64,000 nucleotides of DNA from JAFAMB01 sp963775805 (GCA_963775805.1 CAVZKG010000001.1:1550001-1614000), one strand, 5' to 3'. Numbered from the stretch's first letter, positions 15,852-25,963 are shown. The notes: generated by a model not told the origin, from the sequence alone. Numbers and translations are program-made.

Positions 15852-17428
15852 AACACCTGATTCGAATCGCGCTCGCCTGCATCATCGCGTTAGGTTTTCT
15901 AACGGACCTGCAGGCAGGCCTTCCAACCGGCCGCGGAGGAAATTACGCCCCCACTTTCCTCCAATCGTTGCGGGTCGGACGGATCTTGACCAATTCTTTG
16001 GGTGGGCACCTCTTGTTTCAGACGGATTCAGACGATAGCTCCGCCTGGCAGATATTCGGCAAGAGCGAAAAGCATGGTCACCACAAACATGGCGGCAGCG
16101 ACGATGACCAGGTTTTGATCGGACAATCTTACAAATTGGATCGCGGCAACGTGGCACAGGGGGACGTGGTACTGATTGGAGGCACCGGCCAGATCGATGG
16201 CACAATCAACGGTGACCTGGTTTTGGTCGGATCCACCGTCACTTTTGGAGGCACCGTGAATGGCGACTTCGTCGCAAATGGATCCAATGTAACGATCATA
16301 CCGGGAGCCACCGCGAATGGCGATTACGTCTCCATCGCGTCGACGATCAAAGGCTCAGAAAACCTCACAACGAACGGCGAACGCGTTCTGTTAAACGGTT
16401 TTCCGGCAGTCGCTCCCGCGCTCAAGGAATTTCTCGGGAACATTTTACTGCTGCGAACGATGTCTCCTACATCGGTCGTGAGCTGGACCCTCGCGCTCTT
16501 TTGCCTGGCGATTCGTCTCGCGCTTGGATTCTTTCTCCCGAAAACTTTTGAGGCGACCGACACGATTATCCGTGAACGAACGGGTCCCTCATTTTTGGTA
16601 GGGCTCGCGATGATTCTTGGGCTGCCGGTTCTTTCGGTGCTTCTGATCATCACTGTTCTCGGCATTCTGGCGCTGCCGTTTCTGGCGATAGCCTTTTTCA
16701 TCCTGGTGATGTTCGGCACGACAGCGTTTTTTTATTCGTTCGGAAAACGCGTCGCTCCGCAATTCGCGCAAAACCGGTATGTCGCGTGCATATGGATCGT
16801 GATTGGAAACGCCGTAGCTTGGGTTCTCTATTGCATCCCGGTTGTCGGGTTTCTCGCAGCCGGGGTGATCGCGCTGCTCGGGTTGGGTTCTTTTGGGATC
16901 TATCTTTCCGAAAGATATCGGTCGAATGCGCCGCGTTCGTTGCCGGCGGTACCGACGAACAGTGCAACGGCGCGACCAGAGCCTGTCCAGTCGTCCCCTC
17001 TTCCCCTCCCCCTCAGCGAGCCCGAACCGCGACTCACGCAGGCTCGGGCGCAGTTTTTGCCGCGATTAACCGCGAACATCATCGATCTGGTTATCATCGC
17101 GTCGTTGCTCTCTTCTGTTCACGGGACCAATGCGCTCATTGCGGTCTGGGCGATTTACCGCTTCGGAATGTACGCTTGGAAAAGTGCGACTCTTGGAGAA
17201 ATCGTTTTGAATCTGCAAGTGCAGAAACTGGATGGTGCGACTTTGGTTGGAGACTATTCCGGGGCCGCAATTCGCGCCCTTTTCAGCTTGCTCTCCTTGA
17301 TTCCGCTTGGTCTGGGGTTCATCTGGATTTTGTTCAATCGGGACCTTGAATCGTGGCATGACAAGATCAGTGGAACCTGTGTTGTGCGTCGCAGCCCGAG
17401 CGTAAGCCGGTCCGGCATTTCGCCTTAG
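15848..17428 (+). CDS. Bactofilin-like / RDD-domain fusion membrane protein
   Basis: A 526-residue protein. A signal peptide (residues 1-23) leads into a His-rich linker (KHGHHKHGGSDDD). Beta-helix repeats follow (GQIDGTINGDLVLVGSTVTF and GGTVNGDFVANGSNV) like bactofilin/polymer-forming domains. Next come about four membrane helices (residues 205-355), a Pro-rich linker, and a C-terminal RDD domain (PRLTANIIDLVIIASLL to ESWHDKISGTCVVRR). It is translationally coupled behind the ECF sigma and anti-sigma genes, so it is likely part of the envelope-stress or surface response they control. The domain combination is uncommon. Its exact role is unknown. Confidence 0.75.
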   Translation: MKHLIRIALACIIALGFLTDLQAGLPTGRGGNYAPTFLQSLRVGRILTNSLGGHLLFQTDSDDSSAWQIFGKSEKHGHHKHGGSDDDQVLIGQSYKLDRGNVAQGDVVLIGGTGQIDGTINGDLVLVGSTVTFGGTVNGDFVANGSNVTIIPGATANGDYVSIASTIKGSENLTTNGERVLLNGFPAVAPALKEFLGNILLLRTMSPTSVVSWTLALFCLAIRLALGFFLPKTFEATDTIIRERTGPSFLVGLAMILGLPVLSVLLIITVLGILALPFLAIAFFILVMFGTTAFFYSFGKRVAPQFAQNRYVACIWIVIGNAVAWVLYCIPVVGFLAAGVIALLGLGSFGIYLSERYRSNAPRSLPAVPTNSATARPEPVQSSPLPLPLSEPEPRLTQARAQFLPRLTANIIDLVIIASLLSSVHGTNALIAVWAIYRFGMYAWKSATLGEIVLNLQVQKLDGATLVGDYSGAAIRALFSLLSLIPLGLGFIWILFNRDLESWHDKISGTCVVRRSPSVSRSGISP

Positions 17429-17523
17429 CCCGAATTTCACGGGAACGCGTTGGCATATGGGATTTTCGCGATGACCTCACAAAATTTGCTTTTTCGGTCT
17501 GTTCGATCGACCACTGCTCGTGT

Positions 17524-19668
17524 ATGACGTTTTTTCAGTTCCTCGCTGTGACCTTGATGTTTGTTTCCATTGGCGCTTCAGCTGACCAGAATCCACCGCA
17601 GGCACCCCAGCGGCCGCACGATATCAAAGAGGTGGGCCATTCGAGGAACGATCCGTTTTTCTGGCTTCGGGATAAAAATGATCCAGCGGTGCTGAAGTAT
17701 CTGGACGCAGAAAACAAGTTTACTCAACAGGCCCTGAAATCGACTGAAAATCTGCAGCAGTCGCTCTATCAAGAGATGCGAGGACGAATCAAGGAAGAGG
17801 ATGTTTCGGTACCGGAGAAAATCGACGACTATTATTACTACTCGAGGACAGAGGCAGGTAAGCAATACGCGATTCAATGCCGCAAGAAAGGGAGCCTGGA
17901 CGCAAAGGAAGAAGTTATCCTGGACGAAAACGAATTGGCGAAAGGGCTGAAGTATTTCCAGATCGGCGGGCTCAGTGTGAGCCCCGACCACAAGTTGCTT
18001 GCCTATTCATCCGACACCAACGGGAGCGAAGCATTCGTGCTCCGAATCAAATCGCTCGAGACGGGGAAGTTATTGCCGGAAGTAATCAAGAATTGCGGGG
18101 ATTCACTCGCCTGGGCGAACGACAACAAAACCCTTTTCTATTCACAGCTCGACGACGCGCGGCGACCCTACAAGGCGCTTAAGCACGTATTGGGAACGCA
18201 GGTCAGCCAGGACCCGACAGTTTACGAAGAAAAAGATGAACGTTTCTTTTTAGCGATATCGAAGTCGAGAAACCAAAAGTACATCTTTGTTTCAGTCGAG
18301 AGCGAGCTCTCCAGCGAAGCCCGTTTTCTGGATGCAGATCGGCCGGACGATTCGTTGACGCTTATCCGTCCGCGCGAAAAAGACCTGCTCTACTATGTCG
18401 AAAATCACGGAGATCGTTTCTTCATTGTAACGAACGAGAACGCGAAGAATTTCAAAATCGTCGAAACTCCGGTTGCTTCACCGGGCAAAGAGAGCTGGAA
18501 GGATTTCATTCCTTACGATCCACAAATCAAGATCGACGGAGTCGACGCATTCGAAAACTATCTCGTGATTTCCGCCCGATTAAACGGGCTGCCGGCGATC
18601 CGGATTTATGACCTCAAATCGGGTGCGTTGCGAGATGTGCCATTCCAGGAACCGGCCTACGACCTTTCGCTCGATCGCAATCCGACATTTGACACTGATA
18701 GCGTCCGGATCAGGTACAGCTCCTTCGTTACGCCAGATTCGGTGATCGAAGTTAACATGGTCACCGGTGAGAAAAATGTTTTGAAAGAGAAGAGCGTCCT
18801 TGGCGGATTTGATAAGAACAATTATCAGATGGAGCGGATTTTCGCGAAAGCGGACGATGGCGTCGAAGTCCCGATTTCGCTCGTGTACAAAAAGACATTC
18901 AAAAAAGATGGCACTGCGCCATTGCTTCTATACGGCTACGGAGCATACGGCGTTTGCACCGACGCGGATTTCAGCTCGAACGTTGTCAGTCTCCTGGACA
19001 GAGGATTCGTTTTCGCGATTGCCCACATCCGTGGAGGCGGAGAACTCGGCCGGGGTTGGTACGAAGATGGCAAGCTGTTGAATAAGAAAAACACATTTAC
19101 TGACTTCATCCGCTGCGCTGAATATCTGGTCGATCAAGGCTATGCCGCACGGAAGAGAGTGGCAATTCTGGGAGGAAGCGCGGGCGGGCTCTTGATGGGT
19201 GCAGTCACGAATATGCGCCCCGATCTATTTACGACTGTGATCGCCGCCGTTCCGTTTGTGGATCTGCTGAATACGATGTCCGACCCGTCGTTACCTCTCA
19301 CCGTCACCGAGTACGAAGAATGGGGTAACCCGGAGGATCCAAAGTATTTTGACTATATGGCGTCTTACTCTCCGTACGACAACGTGACGGACCAACAATA
19401 TCCCAACTTGTTAGTCACGGCCGGGCTGAACGATCCGCGTGTCAGTTATTGGGAACCGGCAAAATGGGTTGCCAAACAACGAGCGCTGAAAACACAAGGC
19501 AGAGTTCTGTTGTTGAAAACAAATATGGGAGCCGGGCATCATGGCGACAGCGGCCGGTTCGATCGCCTGAAAGAGACCGCGCTTGAGTACGCTTTCGCGG
19601 TGTCAACGCTGAATGTCGCTTCGCCGCTCGGGGAACCATCTTCGAAACAGAAAAATAGTTCAAGATAG
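17524..19668 (+). CDS. ptrB: Oligopeptidase B (prolyl oligopeptidase family)
   Basis: A 714-residue serine peptidase cutting short peptides after basic residues. An N-terminal signal peptide (through SIGASA, about residue 20) suggests a periplasmic location, unlike the cytosolic E. coli enzyme. A beta-propeller domain spans about residues 90-430. The catalytic domain shows GYGAYG, HIRGGGELGRGWYEDGK, the nucleophile motif GGSAGG (Ser about 552), the Asp in GLNDPRVSYWEPAKW (about 636) and the His in GAGHHGDSGR (about 671). These are the oligopeptidase B signatures. The 3' end overlaps the convergent GNAT gene by nine bases. Confidence 0.92.
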   Translation: MTFFQFLAVTLMFVSIGASADQNPPQAPQRPHDIKEVGHSRNDPFFWLRDKNDPAVLKYLDAENKFTQQALKSTENLQQSLYQEMRGRIKEEDVSVPEKIDDYYYYSRTEAGKQYAIQCRKKGSLDAKEEVILDENELAKGLKYFQIGGLSVSPDHKLLAYSSDTNGSEAFVLRIKSLETGKLLPEVIKNCGDSLAWANDNKTLFYSQLDDARRPYKALKHVLGTQVSQDPTVYEEKDERFFLAISKSRNQKYIFVSVESELSSEARFLDADRPDDSLTLIRPREKDLLYYVENHGDRFFIVTNENAKNFKIVETPVASPGKESWKDFIPYDPQIKIDGVDAFENYLVISARLNGLPAIRIYDLKSGALRDVPFQEPAYDLSLDRNPTFDTDSVRIRYSSFVTPDSVIEVNMVTGEKNVLKEKSVLGGFDKNNYQMERIFAKADDGVEVPISLVYKKTFKKDGTAPLLLYGYGAYGVCTDADFSSNVVSLLDRGFVFAIAHIRGGGELGRGWYEDGKLLNKKNTFTDFIRCAEYLVDQGYAARKRVAILGGSAGGLLMGAVTNMRPDLFTTVIAAVPFVDLLNTMSDPSLPLTVTEYEEWGNPEDPKYFDYMASYSPYDNVTDQQYPNLLVTAGLNDPRVSYWEPAKWVAKQRALKTQGRVLLLKTNMGAGHHGDSGRFDRLKETALEYAFAVSTLNVASPLGEPSSKQKNSSR

Positions 19669-20553
19669 GTAGGAATCGAATTCGAGCTTCCATTCCTGCT
19701 TCTCCCAAAGGCGGAGGAAGCCGGCTCTCGCTAAAGCCTGGTGCATCGGGATGTTTTGTACATCCGTTTCGGCCGACAGATGTGAATACCCATCGCGGTT
19801 CATGATCGACCATGCCTCGGTCAGCAGCGCTGAAGCGATCCCTCGGCGGCGACGGTCCTTCACCACACCAATGAATCCGATCGTCGGTTCGCCGAACGCT
19901 ATGACAGGGAAAATGACTCCGATCGGGCATCCATCGACTGCGACACGCCACCAACTCGGATCGTATCGGGTGGACTCCATCACTTTCAACGTCATCTCTG
20001 CGTCAGCAATCTCTCCCTTGTGCCGCCGGTAATTTTGGATCTGAGAATCAGAGGAATGCTCAGAAGTCCGCGCGATAAGATCAACAATTTCGGCCCGATC
20101 GAAATTGGTCGCATTTACGAGGTCGATACCTGCCGATATGTCTGGACCAGCGGAGCCGCGCTCAAATTTCACGATTCTCCGCCACTTTTGAAATCCGAGC
20201 TCCGAAAGAAGCGACGCATCACCCGGATCTTCCGGGGCCGTGCAATAGAGTTCGTGGGCGCCTAACGTCTTCGCCTGGCAGATCGCATCTTGAAACAGTC
20301 GATACGAACTCTCGTTGGACCGGGATCGTCCGTATATTCGAACGACTTCCACGGGAGAGCAATTTTCGCGTGGCGCGGCGAGCATGAGTGCCTCGGTCAA
20401 ACGCCCGCTTTCAAAACCAAGAAAAATCCATTCGATCCTCGAACAGGAATGCTCCATCAGAAGGTCTAAAGCCTTCCATTGCTCCGCCTTCAGTTTTGAT
20501 CGCAGCAATGGGAGATCGGAAAACTGAGCAATCCTGCTGCCGTAATTTTCCAT
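19660..20553 (-). CDS. GNAT-family N-acetyltransferase, two-domain
   Basis: A 297-residue cytosolic protein. The C-terminal half (from about residue 140) is a GNAT domain with the acetyl-CoA motif VVKDRRRRGIASALLTEA followed by GYSHLSAETDVQNIPMHQAL and ARAGFL. The N-terminal half looks like a second, degenerate GNAT fold (GAHELYCTAPEDPGDASLLS, then ELGFQK). The substrate is unknown. It converges on ptrB with a nine-base overlap of coding ends. Confidence 0.85.
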   Translation of the reverse strand: MENYGSRIAQFSDLPLLRSKLKAEQWKALDLLMEHSCSRIEWIFLGFESGRLTEALMLAAPRENCSPVEVVRIYGRSRSNESSYRLFQDAICQAKTLGAHELYCTAPEDPGDASLLSELGFQKWRRIVKFERGSAGPDISAGIDLVNATNFDRAEIVDLIARTSEHSSDSQIQNYRRHKGEIADAEMTLKVMESTRYDPSWWRVAVDGCPIGVIFPVIAFGEPTIGFIGVVKDRRRRGIASALLTEAWSIMNRDGYSHLSAETDVQNIPMHQALARAGFLRLWEKQEWKLEFDSYLS

Positions 20554-20581
20554 CGATTGAATGAATGGATGGAAAATCTTA

Positions 20582-21175
20582 CTAGCCCTTCAGCTCGTGA
20601 GGTTCAGGAGCCAGTCCAAGGCTCTTTGCGTTCTTTTTCATGGCATCCAACACAATTTGAATATGCTCATCGAGCCCGACACCGAGTTTCGTGCACCAAT
20701 GTTCTATCTCCTCGCGGTTCACCGGCGCAGCGAACGCCTTGTCTTTCCACTTCTTTTTAACCGATTTGAGTTCCACATCGAGGATGCTTTTGGATGGGCG
20801 CACGAGAGCCACTGCGACCAGAAAACCGGTCAATTCATCCACTGCAAGAAGAGACTTCTCCATCGGCGATTCCGGCTCTATTCCGGTCACTTCGGGCGCG
20901 TGGGCAAGAATGGCGCGCACGATCTCTCCGTCGAACCCTCGCTCCCGAAGAATCTGCGCGCCTTGATTCGGATGGCCGTTTGCGGCTACATCGGGATATT
21001 TCTCGTAATCGAAATCGTGCAACAGACCGACGATTCCCCAGAGATCGACGTTTTCACCAAATCGACTCGCATAGGCTCGCATGGCCGCTTCGACAGCAAG
21101 CATGTGCCTGCGAAGCGAGAGGCTCGCGGTATACTCGGACACCAAATGCCACGCGTCGTCTCGTGTTGGGATCAT
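20582..21175 (-). CDS. HD-domain (HDIG) phosphohydrolase
   Basis: A 197-residue metal-dependent phosphohydrolase of the HDIG subgroup. The family start MIPTRDDAWHLVSEYTASLS is followed by RRHMLAVEAAMRAYA, the HD pair in GLLHDFDYEKYPD (residues 53-54) and GHPNQGAQILRERGFDGEIV. The frame stays open to an ATG at 21295 (40 more residues), which would overlap the divergent glgX start. The shorter form fits the family better, though no strong ribosome site is seen for either. Its substrate is unknown. Confidence 0.85.
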   Translation of the reverse strand: MIPTRDDAWHLVSEYTASLSLRRHMLAVEAAMRAYASRFGENVDLWGIVGLLHDFDYEKYPDVAANGHPNQGAQILRERGFDGEIVRAILAHAPEVTGIEPESPMEKSLLAVDELTGFLVAVALVRPSKSILDVELKSVKKKWKDKAFAAPVNREEIEHWCTKLGVGLDEHIQIVLDAMKKNAKSLGLAPEPHELKG

Positions 21176-21286
21176 GGCGAAAAGATCGCGTGAGATCCAA
21201 TGATGGGAAGAGAATTTTTGAGCAAACGTTATATCAATGTGCAATTGACCCCGCGCGTTTGCCTCGCATAACGTCGTCGGGTCATA

Positions 21287-23374
21287 ATGCTTCAAATGAA
21301 TCCGGGAATCTGGGAACCAAAGATTGTAAACTGGCCTTCGATCGAAGGTTCTCCGATGCCTTTAGGGGTAACTTATCTCCCTGAAGAGGAGGCGTACAAT
21401 TTTGCGCTCTACTCTAAAAACGCAACGGAAGTCACCCTTCTTCTATTTAACAAAGAGAGCGACGTCACTCCGGTCCTCGAAGTCTGGCTCGAACCACTGG
21501 GCCACAAAACCAAGCGGGTCTGGCATTGCAGATTGAAGGAGCGCGACATCAAAGAAGCATGCCATTACGCCTATCGCGTTGATGGTCCGATGGGAGGCTG
21601 GTCCAATGGACGGAACGCGTTCGATCCGGAAAAGCTGTTGCTCGATCCGTATGCGAAAGGGGTCTATTTTCCGCCTGCGTTCGATCGGGAAGCTGCGAAA
21701 CATCGAGGGTCCAACGCAGGTCGTGCGCCCTTGGGTATTTTTCGATTCGAAGCAGAGAATTTCGATTGGGGCCAAGATAGCCCACCGTTGCACTATTCCG
21801 ACGCGATCATTTACGAACTGCACGTCAAAGGGTTCACCGCCAGTCAATCAAGTGACGTGGGTGAGTCGCTCCGAGGGACATACGCGGGGTTGATCGAGAA
21901 GATTCCGTATTTGAAAGAGCTCGGGGTCACGATTGTCGAACTGATGCCGGTCCATCAGTTCGATCCCCAGGAAGGTAACTATTGGGGCTACATGACGTTG
22001 AATTTCTTTTCGCCCCATATGAGCTACGCCTCCAGGCCTGAGGCCGGGAATGCCGAGTTCAAGTCGATGGTAAAAGCCCTCCACTCGGCTGGAATCGAGG
22101 TGATTCTGGACGTGGTATACAACCATACGGCGGAAGCGGATCATTTGGGTCCGGTCTATTCATTCAAAGGGATAGACAACTCCAGTTTTTATCTGCTGAA
22201 CAGTGGCGGCACCCTCCCGTACGCCAACTATTCCGGGACCGGCAATACTCTCAACTGCGCTGACCCATTCATCCGAAATCTGATTTTGGATAGTCTTCGG
22301 TATTGGGTCACGGAAATGCATGTGGACGGTTTTCGGTTTGACCTGGCTTCGATTCTAACACGATCCGAGGATGGTTCGATTGATTGGGGTGATCCGCCGC
22401 TGTTATCCGCGATTCGTACGGACCCTGTTCTAAGCAAGGCCCGCCTGATTGCCGAACCTTGGGATGCGGGTGGCGCTTATCAGTTGGGAACAAGCTTTCC
22501 GGGAATGTTCTGGCATCAGTGGAACGGCCGGTTCCGGGATGACATTCGCCGTTTTGTTCGCGGAGATCTCGGCGTGGTGGCGCCGGTTATGCGGCGACTC
22601 TACGGCAGCGACGATCTGTTTCCTGACCGCATTGAGGAAGCGCGCCGACCGTTTTACAGCATCAACTACGTAATTGCTCACGATGGGTTCACACTCTACG
22701 ACCTGGTCTCGTACAACGAACGCAGAAACGAGGCAAATGGCCATCACAACACCGATGGCACGGCTGATAACTTTAGCTGGAATTGCGGGTTCGAAGGAGA
22801 CGACGGTGTACCGCCGGCAGTCATAAAACTTCGCAAACAACAGGCTAAAAATCTCTTTTGCCTGCTCATGCTCTCGAACGGCATACCAATGTTCGCCGCC
22901 GGAGACGAGTTCCTGCATACCCAGGGTGGGAATAACAATCCGTACAATCAAGACAACGAAACGACCTGGCTCGATTGGGACAAACTCGAAGAACACGCCG
23001 ATATTTTTCGGTTCTTTAAACTGATGATCTCCTTTCGAAAAGCGCATCCTTCGATCTGCCGAAGCCGGTATTGGCGAGAAGACATTCGTTGGCGAGGCGT
23101 CGATCCAACAACGGATCTATCTTATCATTCCCAGAGTCTGGCGTATTACCTGAGCGGCAAAGCACAGGAAGATATTGATCTCTACGTGATGGTGAATGCT
23201 TTCACCGAGCCTCTGAGCTTTACGATCTTTGACGGCCTGCAGAAACCCTGGAGCCGCATCGTGGACACGAGCATGGATTCACCGAACGACATCTGTTCAC
23301 CCGGCACCGAAGTGCCGATGGTCGGCTCGAAATACCTGGTCCAGCCTCGGTCAATCGTGGTGCTTACACAGTAG
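21287..23374 (+). CDS. glgX: Glycogen debranching enzyme GlgX (isoamylase type)
   Basis: A 695-residue GH13 enzyme cleaving alpha-1,6 branches in limit dextrin. An N-terminal CBM48 domain (GVTYLPEEEAYNFALYSKNA) precedes the TIM barrel. Conserved regions are EVILDVVYNHTAEADHLGP (about residue 275), DGFRFDLASIL with the nucleophile Asp (about 348), AEPWDAGG (Glu about 389) and VIAHDGFTLYDLVSYNERRN (about 463). NEANGHHNTDGTADNFSWNC is typical of GlgX/TreX. It stands alone between the HD gene and a repeat-filled gap. Glycogen storage is implied. Confidence 0.93.
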   Translation: MLQMNPGIWEPKIVNWPSIEGSPMPLGVTYLPEEEAYNFALYSKNATEVTLLLFNKESDVTPVLEVWLEPLGHKTKRVWHCRLKERDIKEACHYAYRVDGPMGGWSNGRNAFDPEKLLLDPYAKGVYFPPAFDREAAKHRGSNAGRAPLGIFRFEAENFDWGQDSPPLHYSDAIIYELHVKGFTASQSSDVGESLRGTYAGLIEKIPYLKELGVTIVELMPVHQFDPQEGNYWGYMTLNFFSPHMSYASRPEAGNAEFKSMVKALHSAGIEVILDVVYNHTAEADHLGPVYSFKGIDNSSFYLLNSGGTLPYANYSGTGNTLNCADPFIRNLILDSLRYWVTEMHVDGFRFDLASILTRSEDGSIDWGDPPLLSAIRTDPVLSKARLIAEPWDAGGAYQLGTSFPGMFWHQWNGRFRDDIRRFVRGDLGVVAPVMRRLYGSDDLFPDRIEEARRPFYSINYVIAHDGFTLYDLVSYNERRNEANGHHNTDGTADNFSWNCGFEGDDGVPPAVIKLRKQQAKNLFCLLMLSNGIPMFAAGDEFLHTQGGNNNPYNQDNETTWLDWDKLEEHADIFRFFKLMISFRKAHPSICRSRYWREDIRWRGVDPTTDLSYHSQSLAYYLSGKAQEDIDLYVMVNAFTEPLSFTIFDGLQKPWSRIVDTSMDSPNDICSPGTEVPMVGSKYLVQPRSIVVLTQ

Positions 23375-23379
23375 GTTAA

Positions 23380-24085
23380 CTGCAGGCAGGGAGGGAGGAC
23401 GCTGAGGATCGGAGGAGGGCGCAGAGGATCGGATTCACCACAAAGACACAGAGGTCACAGAGTTTCGGATTTTTTGTGGGGCGCTGTTCCGACTAGAGCG
23501 ATATCGCGTTGAACTCGCTTTAGGGACACGGATGCGGGGAAACGCCGGAACGTTTGGGGATATAAAAGTAGAATTGGCTTTCAGCCTGTCTTCGATTGGC
23601 GTCTCGCCTGTTCATTCCCGGGAAGGGTTCACCACAGAGGCGCGGCGGCGGAAGCCGCAACCAAATGGATGCGGTGTCGGCGTATGGGCGTGTCGGCGAA
23701 TACCTGGTTAAATTGGCATTAGGCTGGAGATGACCTCAGAATCCTCGCAGGAAAACAAGATTTCCGACCATTGTAGTACGGAGGGGGGGCGCAGAGGAAC
23801 GGAGGAGAGCACAGAGATTTTGGATTCACCACAAAGGCACAGGGCACAGAGATTCGGATTTTTGAGGTTTGGTGATCCCGACCAGAGCGATATCGCGTTG
23901 AACGCGCCTCACGAACGTGGACGGGCGGTCGGTGCGGTCCGGACAGGTGCGCCGCCGTGTTGCACTCGTTGCGCTGACTCGGAGCGTTTCGGAGACTCGT
24001 GTAGGAAGGCAGAATTAAGAATCAAAGAGTGACCCGGGCGACCTCTTCTCTACTTCTTCCTTCTTAATTCTTAATTCTTACTTCT
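23380..24085. repeat. Family A repeats (copy 6) followed by a family B repeat
   Basis: A 700-bp gene-free gap. Family A modules appear several times ('ggattcaccacaaagacaca', 'ggctttcagcctgtcttcga', 'ccaaatggatgcggtgtcgg', 'ggcgtatgggcgtgtcggcg'). A family B repeat with partly opposed arms and the head 'gacccgggcgacctcttctc' fills 24011-24085 and ends at the ABC-F stop codon. No coding potential is seen. Confidence 0.75.
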
Positions 24086-25957
24086 TTAATTCCCATTGAC
24101 GACGTCGACCATCTTTTCCCAGCGCTGAGAAAGGACGTGGAGTTCTTGTGCGACGATGGACAAGTCTCGACCGGCTTGAGCCGGCGTGAGAGAGGTGGCC
24201 GAACCATCGGGTTGCTCCAAAATGCTCGTCAGTTCTTTCTGACGTCGTTCCAACTCGAGAATTTTCGCCTCGATGCCCGATAATTCCCTTTGGAGCGTCT
24301 GTTTTGCCTTTGACCGCTTTTGGCGCTCCTCGGCTTCCAACCGTTTTTGATTCTTGTCTTTAACACCAGGGGCAGATTGAACAGGGAGTGCGCGATCGTC
24401 TGCAACAAGCCCGGCAACGGCAGATTCCGTACCGGTCTTATCGAGATAGTAATCGTACCCACCGGGATAAAATGTTAGTTGCCCGGATCGGACGTGCAAA
24501 ACGGAGGTGGCAATCGATTGGATAAAATAGACGTCGTGACTGATGAAGACCAACGTTCCTTCGTATTGGCGCAAGGCAGCAACCAAAGCCTCGATACTTG
24601 GCATATCAAGGTGAGTGGTTGGCTCATCCATTAACAGGAAATTCGGCGGGTTCAGCAGCAACTTTGCGAGGACGAGCCTGCTTTTTTCGCCTCCGCTTAG
24701 CACTTTGACAGGCTTAAATACTTCGTCCTCACGAAACAAAAACGCTCCAAGCATTGTTCGGACGGTCTGCTCCGGAACTCTCGTACCACAATCCGCAGCC
24801 TCTTCCAGAACGGTGTGATCCAGATTCAATATGTCGGCGCGATGCTGAGAACAATACCCGACCTGAACATTGTGTCCGAGTTCTCGAATGCCACGTTGGA
24901 CCGGCAGAATACCGCCCAACAACTTTAACAAAGTCGATTTCCCGGCGCCGTTCGGCCCGACAAATACGGTGCGCTGGTTTCGATCCACGGTGAGGTCGAT
25001 CCCGCGATAGACTACCGTTTCTCCGTAAGCGTGATGGATATCGCGAAGTTCCATCACTTTGCGGCCACTTCTTGGCGGTTGTGGAAACCGGAACGCGATA
25101 TTTCGGTCCCGCATTTCAGGCGCTTCGAGCCTGTCCATTCGCTCGATCTGTTTCCGCTTACTTTGCGCCTGTGAAGCCTTGGTGTTTTTGGCTCCGAACC
25201 GATCGATGAATGTCTGGAGATGTTTGATTTCGCGCTGCTGGTTTTTGAATGCGGCAAGCGCCTGTTCCTGGCGAGCGGCCTTCTGCATGACGTACTCCTC
25301 GTAATTGCCCCGGTAAGCCGTCAATTTTCGTTGATCGATTTCAACAATTCTTTCGACGAGTGCATTCAAGAAAGCCCGGTCATGCGAAATCATCAGTATC
25401 GCACCGGAGTACCCCTTAAGGTAACTCTGAAGCCAAACGACAGATTCCAGATCAAGATGGTTCGTCGGTTCGTCGAGCAACAGCAAATCGGGTTCGGTCA
25501 CGAGGAGACGAGCGAGATGAGCCCGCATAATCCAACCACCGCTCATCGTTCGAGCGCGCCGGTCGAAGTCCGTCTCTCGGAAGCTCAAGCCTCTGAGAAT
25601 ACGCTTTGCTTTCGCCTCCATTTGCTGAAGGTCGTTGGATGAGAAATGCTCGTCGCCGGGTTCTTCCCGGCTCCCCGGTGCTCCGCTTTGCAGCGCGGTC
25701 GTGGCGAGTTCCAGCACAGTCTCGTGGTTGACCGGAACGGTCTCCTGCGGCAAGAAACCGATTCTGACGCCACGCTGAAACGCGATCTGTCCGGTATCGG
25801 CCTCCTCGAGTCCTAGCAGAATGGTGAAAAGGGTCGATTTCCCGGCGCCGTTGGGCCCAACCAAAGCAATCCGGTCGCCGCGATTGACCTGCAACGCGGC
25901 GTCCTCAAATAAAATCCGTCCCCCAAATGATTTGGATAACTCCGAAACTGTCAGCAT
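24086..25957 (-). CDS. ABC-F family ATPase
   Basis: A 623-residue cytosolic protein with two ABC domains and no membrane segment, of the Uup/YheS/EttA type that acts on stalled or antibiotic-bound ribosomes. Domain 1 has GPNGAGKSTLF, MSGGWIMRAHLARLL and LLLDEPTNHLDLESV. Between the domains lies the charged P-site linker (QQREIKHLQTFIDRFGAKNT, then KASQAQSKRKQIERM). Domain 2 has GPNGAGKSTLLKLLG, LSGGEKSRLVLAKLLL and LLMDEPTTHLDMPSI. A C-terminal coiled coil (about residues 550-610) resembles the Uup tail. A GC hairpin lies directly before the start codon. Confidence 0.9.
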   Translation of the reverse strand: MLTVSELSKSFGGRILFEDAALQVNRGDRIALVGPNGAGKSTLFTILLGLEEADTGQIAFQRGVRIGFLPQETVPVNHETVLELATTALQSGAPGSREEPGDEHFSSNDLQQMEAKAKRILRGLSFRETDFDRRARTMSGGWIMRAHLARLLVTEPDLLLLDEPTNHLDLESVVWLQSYLKGYSGAILMISHDRAFLNALVERIVEIDQRKLTAYRGNYEEYVMQKAARQEQALAAFKNQQREIKHLQTFIDRFGAKNTKASQAQSKRKQIERMDRLEAPEMRDRNIAFRFPQPPRSGRKVMELRDIHHAYGETVVYRGIDLTVDRNQRTVFVGPNGAGKSTLLKLLGGILPVQRGIRELGHNVQVGYCSQHRADILNLDHTVLEEAADCGTRVPEQTVRTMLGAFLFREDEVFKPVKVLSGGEKSRLVLAKLLLNPPNFLLMDEPTTHLDMPSIEALVAALRQYEGTLVFISHDVYFIQSIATSVLHVRSGQLTFYPGGYDYYLDKTGTESAVAGLVADDRALPVQSAPGVKDKNQKRLEAEERQKRSKAKQTLQRELSGIEAKILELERRQKELTSILEQPDGSATSLTPAQAGRDLSIVAQELHVLSQRWEKMVDVVNGN

Positions 25958-25963
25958 AGCGCC

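Noticed and set aside
23730..24032. 100-codon plus-strand frame
   Set aside because: It is composed of family A repeat modules and has no protein-like composition.
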